Assembly: GCF_051014685.1 (NCBI RefSeq)
Contig: NW_027479446.1
Span: forward strand, 59,186 to 123,185
Length of the DNA: 64,000 nt
Source of the DNA: Ptiloglossa arizonensis
Taxonomy: Eukaryota; Arthropoda; Insecta; Hymenoptera; Colletidae
Reading direction: 5' to 3'
Positions 10,732 to 18,821 of the stretch are shown in pieces; the first letter of the stretch is position 1, and each line of letters opens with the position of its first letter. A program made the translations under genes and the position numbers. The notes beneath the pieces were generated by a model. The model saw only the letters and a program-made list of their open reading frames with translations, made no database searches and was not told where the DNA came from.

Positions 10732-10763
10732 GAGATAGATGGAATCAAAGTTCCATCGATCTC
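10732..10763 (+). other. hairpin cassette 1 (left arm)
   Basis: GAGAT-a-GATGGAA, loop TCAAAG, TTCCATC-g-ATCTC: a 12-bp stem with one mismatch and a 6-nt loop. It has the same design as the cassette 69 bp downstream, and inverted copies lie in the right arm near 18,917. The perfect 7-bp inner stem is the best-conserved part. Confidence 0.7.
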
Positions 10764-11275
10764 CCTCGACACCCGATACAAACGAAGATACTAAACCAAA
10801 GAGATGGAAGGAATCAATGTTCCTTCGATCTCCTCGTTTAGTTCTGCCAAGCAATTACATTATGGAAAAATTAGGCAAAATTGGAAAAGACGCGACACGA
10901 ACCGTGCAGTTGGTCCTACTAGGTCAGTCCCGTTTCCCCTCAGTGGGCCCGATTAAAGAGGAAATGCACGACGCCGTCCACTCATATAGAGTGCCCCGTT
11001 TCTCCCAACTCCGCGTCAGGAACCACGCAAAGCGTGGACCTGACTCACGGAGGATGACGAAGAGAGGGTCTTATGGCACAGGGCTTCCACAGGGACCGAT
11101 GCGAACACCTGCCCCTGTGGTCGCAGCATGTTCTCTCTGGAAGCGGACGCACCAGAAGAGACGGCGATCGACCGTTCGGACCACCTACACGGCCGGTCAC
11201 TTGCTTATGCAACAAGCAGTGATGACCGGACTGAAGAACGAGGAAGCGAGCAAAAATAAGCTAAAGATTGGATAA
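10739..11275 (+). pseudogene. arm ORF, 178 codons, unrecognised and probably degenerate
   Basis: I do not recognise a family. The product would be basic and rich in Arg, Lys and Ser, with no signal peptide, membrane segment or known motif. The homologous right-arm ORF (17,895-18,389, minus) agrees closely from MFLRSPRL through GPDSRRMTKRGS, then loses the frame by a 1-nt indel. The tail of this ORF (RTPAPVVAACSLWKRTHQKR onward) matches a different right-arm frame (17,930-18,133, minus). A third copy (18,467-18,821) is frame-shifted again. Frame is therefore not maintained between copies, which argues against current coding. It lies antisense to the outward promoter at 11,772. Alternatives are a remnant of an element's own protein, or chance. 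Confidence 0.25.
10801..10832 (+). other. hairpin cassette 2 (left arm)
   Basis: GAGAT-gg-AAGGAA, loop TCAATG, TTCCTT-cg-ATCTC: 11 paired bases around a 2x2 internal mismatch. Right-arm equivalents are at about 18,372-18,403 and 18,852-18,883. In the latter the right stem reads TTCTTT, which would keep pairing as a G-U wobble in RNA. Confidence 0.7.
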
Positions 11276-11374
11276 TTGCTTGACAGATAACAGATATTTG
11301 TACACGGTGGCCTTAAAATTAACTTATTCCAAGCTTAACTAAAGATCCCACGGCGGTTGCGACGATAGTGTCCT

Positions 11375-11425
11375 CTTCGTTCTTCGTTCTTTGTTCTTCG
11401 TTCTTCGTTCTTCGTTCTTCGTTCT
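11375..11425 (+). repeat. (CGTTCTT)n microsatellite in left arm
   Basis: About seven tandem 7-bp units with one interruption (TTCTTTG). The matching place in the right arm (about 17,809-17,831, inverted) has only about three units, so the left copy expanded or the right contracted after the arms separated. The motif resembles the CGTTTCTT elements of the neighbouring 20-bp satellite. Confidence 0.85.
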
Positions 11426-11516
11426 CCGGTGTGCCTACCTAAGAGAAACCTAAAGTCAAGGCATGATAAAAAAATGATAGAAAATAGAAATGAAGTTGGT
11501 TAGTGATTAAATACAG

Positions 11517-11747
11517 TCATTCAGTAACAAAGGAAATAAAGGCAAGAATGACAAAAAAATAAACATGGAAAAACAAGTACAAAGTAAAATCAGAGAACAA
11601 ATAAAATAAATTACAGAAAGAAACAATTAAAAACCAAAGAAAGGATTGAGAGAATGGTCGCCAGTACTGACCACCGCCTACCGGCGGCCAGTACCGGTTA
11701 CCAAGGTGGGGGTCCCCCTTCCAAAAACCTAAAACGAAGAGATCCAT
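11517..11747 (-). pseudogene. 76-codon ORF downstream of the left outward promoter
   Basis: The first ATG after the predicted minus-strand start site (11,772) opens an ORF starting MDLFVLGFWKGDP, with a Trp/Pro-rich middle and a very hydrophobic, Phe-rich C-terminal half that could span a membrane. The right arm does not conserve it: the ATG is ACG there and a stop falls after about 17 codons. The hydrophobic part is simply the translation of a T-rich intron-like segment. Most likely it is not translated. Confidence 0.15.
11659..11701 (-). other. GC-rich hairpin in left arm leader
   Basis: GTACTGACCACCGCC and GGCGGCCAGTAC flank a TACC loop, giving a 12-bp stem with a 3-nt bulge in an otherwise AT-rich area. 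It lies about 70-110 nt downstream of the predicted minus-strand start and is preserved in the right arm (17,576-17,613). Confidence 0.6.
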
Positions 11748-11769
11748 CCACCTCCGAGGATCCAGGAAG

Positions 11770-11804
11770 AATGAAATTTTAAACAACCGGGGGCTCCTTA
11801 TATA
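11770..11804 (-). promoter_or_regulatory. outward core promoter, left arm (TATA box + initiator)
   Basis: Reading the minus strand: TATATAAG at 11,804-11,797 and the arthropod-type initiator TCATT at 11,774-11,770. The initiator A (11,772) lies 32 nt from the first T of the TATA box, the normal RNA polymerase II spacing. The intervening GGAGCCCCCGGTTG is identical in the right arm. The promoter points left, toward the 20-bp satellite, whose minus-strand transcript would be purine-rich. Activity is inferred from motif geometry and conservation between arms. Confidence 0.6.
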
Positions 11805-11864
11805 CCCTCCGTAAGGTCACTTACCGGTTCTTCCATTGTCTTTGTTCGATCTAATCGAAATTTT

Positions 11865-12575
11865 CGAAGGCGAACGGTTTCGGTGAATGTTTGTTCATTT
11901 CCGCGATTGTTACTAACATTTATACATGTTCCCAATATTGATCGAACAATGTGCATCTTATTTATGTATTGCAATTAATTAAGAAACTTATAGAAATTGA
12001 TTTTGATCGAGACTCGATGTTAAAACGTGTTTCGTAAAGTTTTTAAGCATGGAAAGTAACAATTGTTCATTAGATGCATTAAGTTAACATTTGTTTAATT
12101 CTTATAATTTACACAATACGCGTAGAAGTTGTGTTTTTTACATAAAAGTGCCGAAATTCAATTAATCGCTTTTTTAGATAGAAAAATCATCGCGATGAAG
12201 ACTTGTGAATCGATAATCGATACCTGTAGCCTTGAAAATGTCAGTTGGATCTCAGCGAAAAATTCCTTCGCGAACAAAGAATATTTCAACGAAATGATAT
12301 TTTAAGCCATTATTTATACTAGAACATTGTTAATAATTGTTTAATCTACAGTCCTACGACGGTTGATAATAAATATGATAAATAAACATCGAGATATTGC
12401 AAAATCTTCGAAGGTGGACGGTTTCGGTTAATGTTTGTTCATTTCCGCGATTGTTATTAACATTTATGCATGTTCCCAATATTGATCGAACAATATGCAT
12501 CTTATTTAGGTATCATAAATCATTAGTTAGTTTTCAGAAATTAATTGATTTCGAAAATGAAAGCAAAATATTGAT
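11865..12575 (-). repeat. AT-rich unit copies, inverted orientation (left arm)
   Basis: One full 544-bp unit (11,865-12,408) and one partial unit (12,409 to about 12,575), both in the orientation that begins CGAAGG(C/T)G(A/G)ACGGTTTCGG. They match the reverse complement of the 16,306-17,400 units. Landmarks: TTTCCGCGATTGTTA, CGATCAAAATCAATTTC (inverted), TTACACAATACGCGTAGAAG, GATTAATTGAATTTC (inverted). At about 12,575 orientation flips, forming a small internal palindrome. No gene is seen. Confidence 0.85.
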
Positions 12576-14084
12576 ATTCATATATTTCTCGATTTGCAAC
12601 CTAAATTAATCTTTATAAGCAAATTATTCATTTACAATGCAAAAGAAAATGCATTTTGTAACATTCATATTCCCAACTTTTACAGTGCAAACCATTAATT
12701 AGTTTACAAATGTTAATTTTCATAAAAAATGGAGAAATATATGTATACCAAACTCTTCGTTAAATTTTCCGATAAAATTTAATTCACATACTGTAACATA
12801 AAAGTTCGGAACGTGGAAAAATGTTTCTAACAATCGCCTAGAGACATAAACATTCGCTAAAGCAATTCGCCTTCCCAGATTTCGCAATATCTTGATGTTT
12901 GTTTATCATAATTATTAACAACCGTCGTAGGACCGTAGATTAAACAATTATTAACAATGTCCTAGTATAAATAATGGCTTAAAATATCATTTCGTTGAAA
13001 TATTCTTTGTTCGCGATGAAATTGTTCTTATTGAGATCAAACCGACATTGTCAAGGCTGGAAATGTTTATCGATTCACAAACGTCTATCACGATGGTTTT
13101 TCTATCTAGAAAAGCGATTAATTGAATTTCGACGCTTTTACATCAAGAATACAGCTTCCACGCATAATCCGAAAATTATAAGAACGATACAAATGTTAAA
13201 TTAATGTATCTAATAAGCAATTGTTACTTTTCATGCATTGAAACATTAAGAAACACGTTTATACCTCGAATCTCGGTCAAAATTAATTGCTGTAGGCGAA
13301 TCAATCATATTTAATGCATAAATAAGATGCATATTGTAAGATAAATGTTCGGAACATGTATAAATGTTAGTAACAATCGCGGAAATGAACAAACATTCAC
13401 CGAAACCGTTCGCCTTCGCAGATTTCGCAATATCCTGACGTTCATTTATCATATTTATTAACAATCGTCGTAGGATTGTAGACTAAACCATTATTAACCA
13501 TTTCCTAGTATAAATAATGGTTTAAAATATCATTTCGTTGAAATATTCTTTGTTCAGGAATGAATTTTTCATTGAGGTGCAGCCGACATTCTCAAGGCTA
13601 CACGTATCGATCATCGCGAAGATTGTTCTATTCAGAAAAGCGATTAATTGAATTTCGCCGCTTTGGAGTAAAAAATGAAACTTCTACGCGTATTGTGTAA
13701 ATTATAAAAATTAAACAAATGTTAAATTAATGTATCTAATAAACAATTGTTACTTTCCATGCTTTAAAACTTTCCTAAACACGTTTTACTATAAATCCCG
13801 ATCAAAAACAATTTCTGTAAGTTACTTAATCATTTTTAATGCATAAATAAGATGCACATTGTTCAATTAATATTGAGAACATGCATAAATGTTAGTAACA
13901 ATCGCGGAAATGAACAAACATTCACCGAAACCGTTCGTCTTCGCAGATTTTGCAATATCTCGATGTTTATTTATCATATTTATTAACAACCGTCATAGGA
14001 CCATACTTTAGACAATTATTAACAATGTTCTAGTATAAATAATGGCTTGAAAGTCATTACTTTCTGGAAATATTTGTTAGATCG
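12576..14084 (+). repeat. AT-rich unit copies, direct orientation (left arm)
   Basis: Successive units are recognised by CCGTTCGCCTTCGCAG-like landmarks at about 12,866, 13,406 and 13,931 (spacings 540 and 525 bp); the last unit is cut off at the inner palindrome. Each unit also carries GCAATATCTTGATGTTT-, AACCGTCGTAGGACC-like and GTATAAATAATGG stretches. Copies differ from each other by many substitutions, so amplification is old. ORFs here are under 75 codons and not shared between units. Confidence 0.85.
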
Positions 14085-15321
14085 AACAAAGACAATCGAA
14101 GTAACCGTGCGATAAAATAAATGAATATTTCTCTACATATCGAAAAAATAGTTTGTATTATATATATGGATGTATATTCCGAACGCTCAGTGACACACAT
14201 ATGTCACACGGCAATGAAGTGGGTTGCCATCTGCTACAGAATAGGTAAACTACACTTAAGGTGTGAAAACACCTGGCGGAGAAACGCTCAAGTTTGTTGA
14301 GGAATTGTTGTTATTTCCACCAATACATAGCGCCACATGCATAATTTACCGACATTACAGATAAGTATTTCCATTTGTATGGTATTCCCTACCGTGCAAT
14401 AAAATAAATAAATATTTTTGTACAAAGTTTCGTATGTATCATCTTTCGAATAAATGTAAAGTTAAACGAAATCAGCGTAATGAAATTTCTCTGCATTCTA
14501 GCCTTCCTTTATACATTTAAAAAAATCTTTGATACTTCGAAATCATGGCTACACATATCGATTATCGACTCACAAGTGTTTATCACGATGATTTTTCTAC
14601 ATAGAAAAGCGATTAATCGAAATTCAGCACGTTTGAGTAAGAAATACAAATTCTACGCGTATTGTGTAAATTATGAGAATTAAATAAATGCTAAACTATT
14701 GCACTAAATAGACAATTATTACTTTCCTTGCTTTCAAACTTTACGAAACAAGTTTTTACTTTGAATCTCGATCAAAATCAATTTCTATAAGTATAATCAT
14801 TTACCATGCATAAATAAGATACATATTGTTCGATTAATATTGGGAACATGCATAAATGTTAGTAACAATCGCGAAAGTTAACAAATATGTTCTCCAGGAG
14901 ACGGCAACCCATATAATTACCACGTTGCAAATGTTTGGAATTTCAGATCATATTTGCATGCATCACAAACAATAATTTCGATATGTAGAGAAATATTTAT
15001 TTATTTTATCGCACGGTAGGGAATATTATACAAATGGGATTACATATCTTTAATGTCGGTAAATTTATGCTCGTGGCGCTATCTATTGGTGGAAATAAGA
15101 ACAATTCCTCAACTAACTTGAGCGTTTCTCCGCCAGGTGTTTTCACACCTTAAGTGTAGTTTACCTATTCTCTAGTAGATGGCAACCCACTTCATTGCCG
15201 TGTGACATATGTGTGTCACTGAGCGTTCAGAATATATATTTGCATATATACAGACTATAATTTCGATATGTAGAGAAATATTCATTTATTTTATCGCACG
15301 GTTACTTCGATTGTCTTTGTT
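14085..15321. repeat. inner palindromic module
   Basis: The left end AACAAAGACAATCG (14,085-14,098) and right end CGATTGTCTTTGTT (15,308-15,321) are exact inverted copies, and homology continues inward for about 340 bp on each side. Each arm is a roughly 300-bp segment flanked by direct repeats of a GTGCRATAAAATAAAT stretch. Each contains the hairpins GTGACA..TGTCAC (14,190-14,207 on the left) and AGGTGTGAAAACACCT (14,259-14,274 and inverted at 15,135-15,150). The AACAAAGACAAT boundary also occurs at the inner edge of both outer arms (near 11,840 and 17,420), so the same border is reused. Confidence 0.85.
14440..14960 (+). repeat. AT-rich unit at the palindrome centre
   Basis: The spacer between the inner arms is one more degenerate copy of the 525-bp unit in direct orientation. 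It has GATTATCGACTCACAAGTG, GAAAAGCGATTAATCGAA, TACGCGTATTGTGTAAATTA, CGATCAAAATCAATTTCTAT and GGGAACATGCATAAATG. The 67-codon ORF at 14,480-14,683 lies inside it and is not maintained in other copies. Confidence 0.75.
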
Positions 15322-16148
15322 CAATCTAACAAATATTTCCAGAAAGTGATGACTTTCAAGCCATTATTTATGCTAAAACAATGTTAATAATTGTTTAATC
15401 TACGGTCCCACGACGCTTGTTAATAATTATGATAAATAAACGTCAAGATATTGCTAAATTTGCGAAGGCGAACGGTTTCGGTGAATGTTTGTCCATTTCC
15501 GCGATTGTTAGTAACATTTATATGTGCTCCCAATATTAATTGAACAATGTGCATATTATTTATGCATCACAAATGATTAAGAAACGTATAGAAATTAATT
15601 TTGATCGAGCTCCGAAGTAAAGAGGTGTTTCTTAAAGTTTTAAAATATGGAAAGTAATAATTGTCTATTAGATATATCGACGTAACATTTGATTAGTACT
15701 TGAGAAATCGAAATGCATACTTCCTTGGCGACAGTGTTCTCCTCATACCAAAGGATGAAATTCAGACATAAATTGTAGAAAATGTTCAATGTTGGGACTC
15801 TTGTTGTCAGGAGTATATGATATGCGAGGAAGTGCCACGATTTCGCGAATGAAAAATACTTCTATGAAAAATAATGTTTTAATCCATTATTTATACCAGG
15901 ACATTGTTAATAATTTTTTATACTATGGTACTACGACGGTTGTTAATAATTCTGATGAATGAACATCAAGATATTGCGAAATCTGCGAAGGGGAACTGTT
16001 TCAGTGAAATGTTGTTCATCCACGCGATTGTTATTAACATTTATGCATGTTTCGAACATTTATGTGAGAGAATGCATCTTAGTTATGCATTGTAAATTAT
16101 TGATTTGCCTATAGAAATTAAATTTCATCGAGAATTGAAGTAAAACGT
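15322..16148 (-). repeat. AT-rich unit copies, inverted orientation (right arm)
   Basis: Units with CGAAGG landmarks at 15,464 and 15,985 (521 bp apart). At 15,590-15,850 the unit is continued by a segment homologous to the left spacer 10,060-10,310. Orientation flips at about 16,148, mirroring the flip near 12,575. No gene is seen. Confidence 0.8.
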
Positions 16149-17400
16149 GGTATTTATATGTTTCTCGATTTTCGATCGAAATTAATATTTGTAAAGTAAT
16201 TAATGACTTATAATGCACAAACAAGATGCACATTGTAATGTTAATATTCGGAACGTGCGTAAATGTTAATAAGAATCACGGAAATGAAAAAACATTTACC
16301 AAAACCGTTCTTCTTCATAGATTTTGCAATATCTTGATGTTTATTTATCATAATCATTAACAACCGTCGTTGGACCATAGTTTAAACAATTATTAACAAT
16401 GTCCTAGTATATATAATGGCTTAAAATATCATTTCGTTAAAATATTCTTTGTTCACGAAGGAATTTTTCGTTGAGATCCAACTGATATTCTCAATGTTAC
16501 AGGTATCGATGATCGATTCACAAGTGTTCATCACGATAATTTTTCTATTTAGAAAAGCGATTAATTGAATTGTGACACTTTTAAGTAAAAAATGCAACTT
16601 CTGCACGTATTGTGTAAATTATAAGAATTAAATAAATGTTAAATTAATGTACCAAATAGACAATTACTACTTTCTATGCATTAAATCTTTACGAAACACG
16701 TTTTCACTTCGAATCTCGATCAAAATCAATTTCTATAAGTTACTTAATCATTTGTAATGCATAGATAAGATGTACATTGTTCGATTAATATTGGGAGCAC
16801 GCGAAAAAGTTAATAACAATCGCATAGAGGAAGAAACATTCACAGAAACCGTTCGCCTTCGCAGATTTTGCAATATCTTGATGTTTATTTATCATAACTA
16901 TTAATAACCGTCGTAGGACCGTAGTTTGAACAATTATTAACTATTTCCTAGTATAAATAATGGCTTAAAATATCATTTCGTTGAAATATTCTTTGTTCGC
17001 GAAGGAATTTTTCGCTGAGATCCAACTGACGTTTTCAAGGCTACAGGTATCGATTATCGATTCACAAGTCTTCATCGCGATGATTTTTCTATCTAAAAAA
17101 GCGATTAATTGAATTTCGGCACTTTTATGTAAAAAATACCACTTCTACGCGTATTGTGTAAATTATAAGAATTAAACAAATGTTAAATTAATGTATTTAA
17201 TGAACAATTGTTACTTTCCATGCTTTAAAACTTTACGAAACACGTTTTAACATCGAGTCTCGATCAAAATCAATTTCTATAAGTTTCTTAATTAATTGCA
17301 ATACATAAATAAGATGCACATTGTTCGATCAATATTGGAAACATGCATAAATGTTAGTAACAATCGCGGAAATGAACAAACATTCACCGAAACCGTTCGC
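16149..17400 (+). repeat. AT-rich unit copies, direct orientation (right arm)
   Basis: Landmarks at about 16,306, 16,849 and 17,393 give 543- and 544-bp units, matching the 544-bp unit of the left arm in inverse orientation. The last unit runs directly into the right outer arm through GATTAGATCGAACAAAGAC, exactly as at the left junction. No gene is seen. Confidence 0.85.
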
Positions 17401-17465
17401 CTTCGAAGATTTCGATTAGATCGAACAAAGACAATGGAAGAAACGGTAAGTCACCTTGGGGAGGG

Positions 17466-17500
17466 TATATAAGGAGCCCCCGGTTGTTTAAAATTTCATT
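17466..17500 (+). promoter_or_regulatory. outward core promoter, right arm (TATA box + initiator)
   Basis: TATATAAG at 17,466-17,473 and initiator TCATT at 17,496-17,500, with the initiator A (17,498) 32 nt from the first T. The GGGTATATAAGGAGCCCCCG stretch is identical to the left-arm copy although flanking sequence has diverged. The promoter points right, toward the 177-bp satellite, so readthrough would give plus-strand satellite RNA. A GGTAAGT donor-like sequence just upstream is conserved in both arms but lies outside the predicted transcript. Confidence 0.62.
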
Positions 17501-17575
17501 GTTCCTGAAGCCTCCGAGGTGGACGCATCTCTTCGTTTTAGGTTTATGGAAGGGGGACCCCTCACAATGGTAACC

Positions 17576-17613
17576 GGTACTGGCCGCCGGTAAGCGGTGG
17601 TCAGTACTGGCGA
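17576..17613 (+). other. GC-rich hairpin in right arm leader
   Basis: Inverted copy of the left-arm hairpin: GTACTGGCCGCCGG, then TAAGC, then GGTGGTCAGTAC. It lies about 80-115 nt after the predicted start site and overlaps the candidate 5' splice site. Confidence 0.6.
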
Positions 17614-17760
17614 CCACACTCTCAATCCTTTCTTTTTTTTTCTAACTGTTTCTTTGTCTAATTCATTTCATTTGTACTCTGATTTTAATTTCTACTTGTT
17701 TTGACATGTTTATTTTTTTCCACTAACCAAATTCATTTCTTTTTTCTATTATGACTTTAG
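17590..17760 (+). other. candidate 171-nt intron in right-arm transcript
   Basis: The donor CCG|GTAAGC is at 17,590. The branch-point-like CACTAAC is at 17,721-17,727, about 34 nt before the acceptor. A pyrimidine-rich tract and GACTTTAG|G at 17,760 follow. The left arm keeps the branch point, tract and acceptor (inverted) and has GTAGGC at the donor, so the left donor is weaker. The match to spliceosomal consensus is good, but splicing is a prediction. Confidence 0.4.
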
Positions 17761-17894
17761 GTTTCTCTTAGGTTTCTCTTAGATACATTCTCTTAGATGT
17801 ATCGGAAAACGAAGAACGAAGAACGAAGAGGACTGATGTATTGCATCCTCCGCAGGACTGTTAATTCTAAGTATAGACTAAGTTAGTTTTAAGG

Positions 17895-18389
17895 TTACCA
17901 TGTACGAGTATCTGTGATCTGCCGAGCAATTATCCAATCTTTAACTTGTTTTTGCTCGCTTGCTCGTATCTCAGTCCGGCCACCTCTGCTTGTTGCATAA
18001 GCAAGTGACCGGCCGTGGAGGTGGACTGAACGCTCGATCGCTGTCTCTTCTGGTGCGTCCGCATTGAGAGAGAATATGCTGCCAACACAGGGGCAGGTGT
18101 TCGCACCGGTCCCTGCGGAAGTCCTTGTGCCACAGGACCCTCTCTTTGTCATCCTCCGTGAGTCAGGTCCACGCTTTGCGTGGTTCCTGACGCGGAGTTG
18201 GGAGAAACAGGGCACTCTATATGAGTGGACGGCGTCGTGCATTTCCTCTATAATCGGGCCCACTGAGGGGAAACGGGACCGACCTAGTAGGAGCAACTCC
18301 ACGGTTCGTGTCGCGTATTTCCCAATTTCGCCTAATTTTTCCATAATGTAATTGCTCAGAAGAATTAAACGAGGAGATCGAAGGAACAT
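17895..18389 (-). pseudogene. right-arm relic ORF, inner copy
   Basis: A 164-codon ORF (starts MFLRSPRLILLSNYIMEKLG) homologous to the left-arm ORF. It agrees up to the TKRGS segment, after which a 1-nt indel moves it to another frame (ADAPEETAIERSVHLHGRS). That second frame is also open in the third copy (ADTPEETAIDRSDYLHGRP) and can be read through the left arm. Two different frames stay open across copies, which is compatible with an old coding past but not with a present gene. No domain is recognised. Confidence 0.25.
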
Positions 18390-18466
18390 TGATTCCGTCC
18401 ATCTCTGCAGTTAGAATAAGTTAGTTTTAAGGCTGTGATCTGCCAAGCAATTATCCAATCTTTAGC

Positions 18467-18821
18467 TTAATTTTGCTCGCTTCCTTGTTCCTCGGTCCAG
18501 TCACCACTGCATCTTGTACAAGCAAGTGGCCGGCCGTGTAAGTAGTCCGAACGGTCTATCGCCGTCTCTTCCGGTGTGTCCGCTTCCAGAGGGGGCATGT
18601 TGCGACCACAGGAGCAGGCATTTTTGCCGTTCCCTGCGAAAGTCTCCAAAATAAGACCCTCTCGTCGTAAAGATGGAGAAACGGGGCACTCCTCTAGGGG
18701 AGTGGTAGGCGTCGTTCGTTTTCTCTGGAATCGGAACCACGGAGGGGAAACGGGATAGACCTGGTAGGACCAACTGCACGGTTCGTGTCGCGTCTTTCCC
18801 AATTTTGCCTAATGTTTCCAT
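18467..18821 (-). pseudogene. right-arm relic ORF, outer copy
   Basis: Homologous to the inner copy. It begins METLGKIGKDATRTVQLVLP in one frame, with the EADTPEETAIDRSDYLHG segment in the overlapping frame, so the frame is broken between the two conserved stretches. It lies antisense to the right outward promoter. Unrecognised family. Confidence 0.22.

Larger units (their letters stand above)
10610..11860 (+). repeat. left outer arm of the palindrome
   Basis: Inverted homologue of about 17,400-19,070. Collinear landmarks from the outside in: the end sequence, CACGTGGAGGTTGCTGCGA, two hairpin cassettes, CAAGCAATTACATTATGGA, CGTGGACCTGACTCACGGAG, GGATAATTGCT, the (TTCTTCG) tract, a branch-point/polypyrimidine segment, a GC-rich hairpin and the TATA/initiator pair. 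It is single-copy where the right arm has a 538-bp duplication. Composition is near 45-50% GC in the outer third and AT-rich inside. Confidence 0.9.

Noticed and set aside
12995..16606. Small ORFs (60-72 codons) in the AT-rich units
   Set aside because: Not conserved among copies of the same unit, lengths expected by chance, no motifs.
12960..16990. TATAAATA motifs in each AT-rich unit as promoters
   Set aside because: They sit in very AT-rich DNA with no consistent initiator at the right distance; expected by composition and by copying of the unit.
18064..18351. 95-codon plus-strand ORF in the right arm, in sense with the promoter
   Set aside because: The tandem copy at 18,576-18,758 and the left arm do not keep the frame beyond about 25 codons; no recognisable features.
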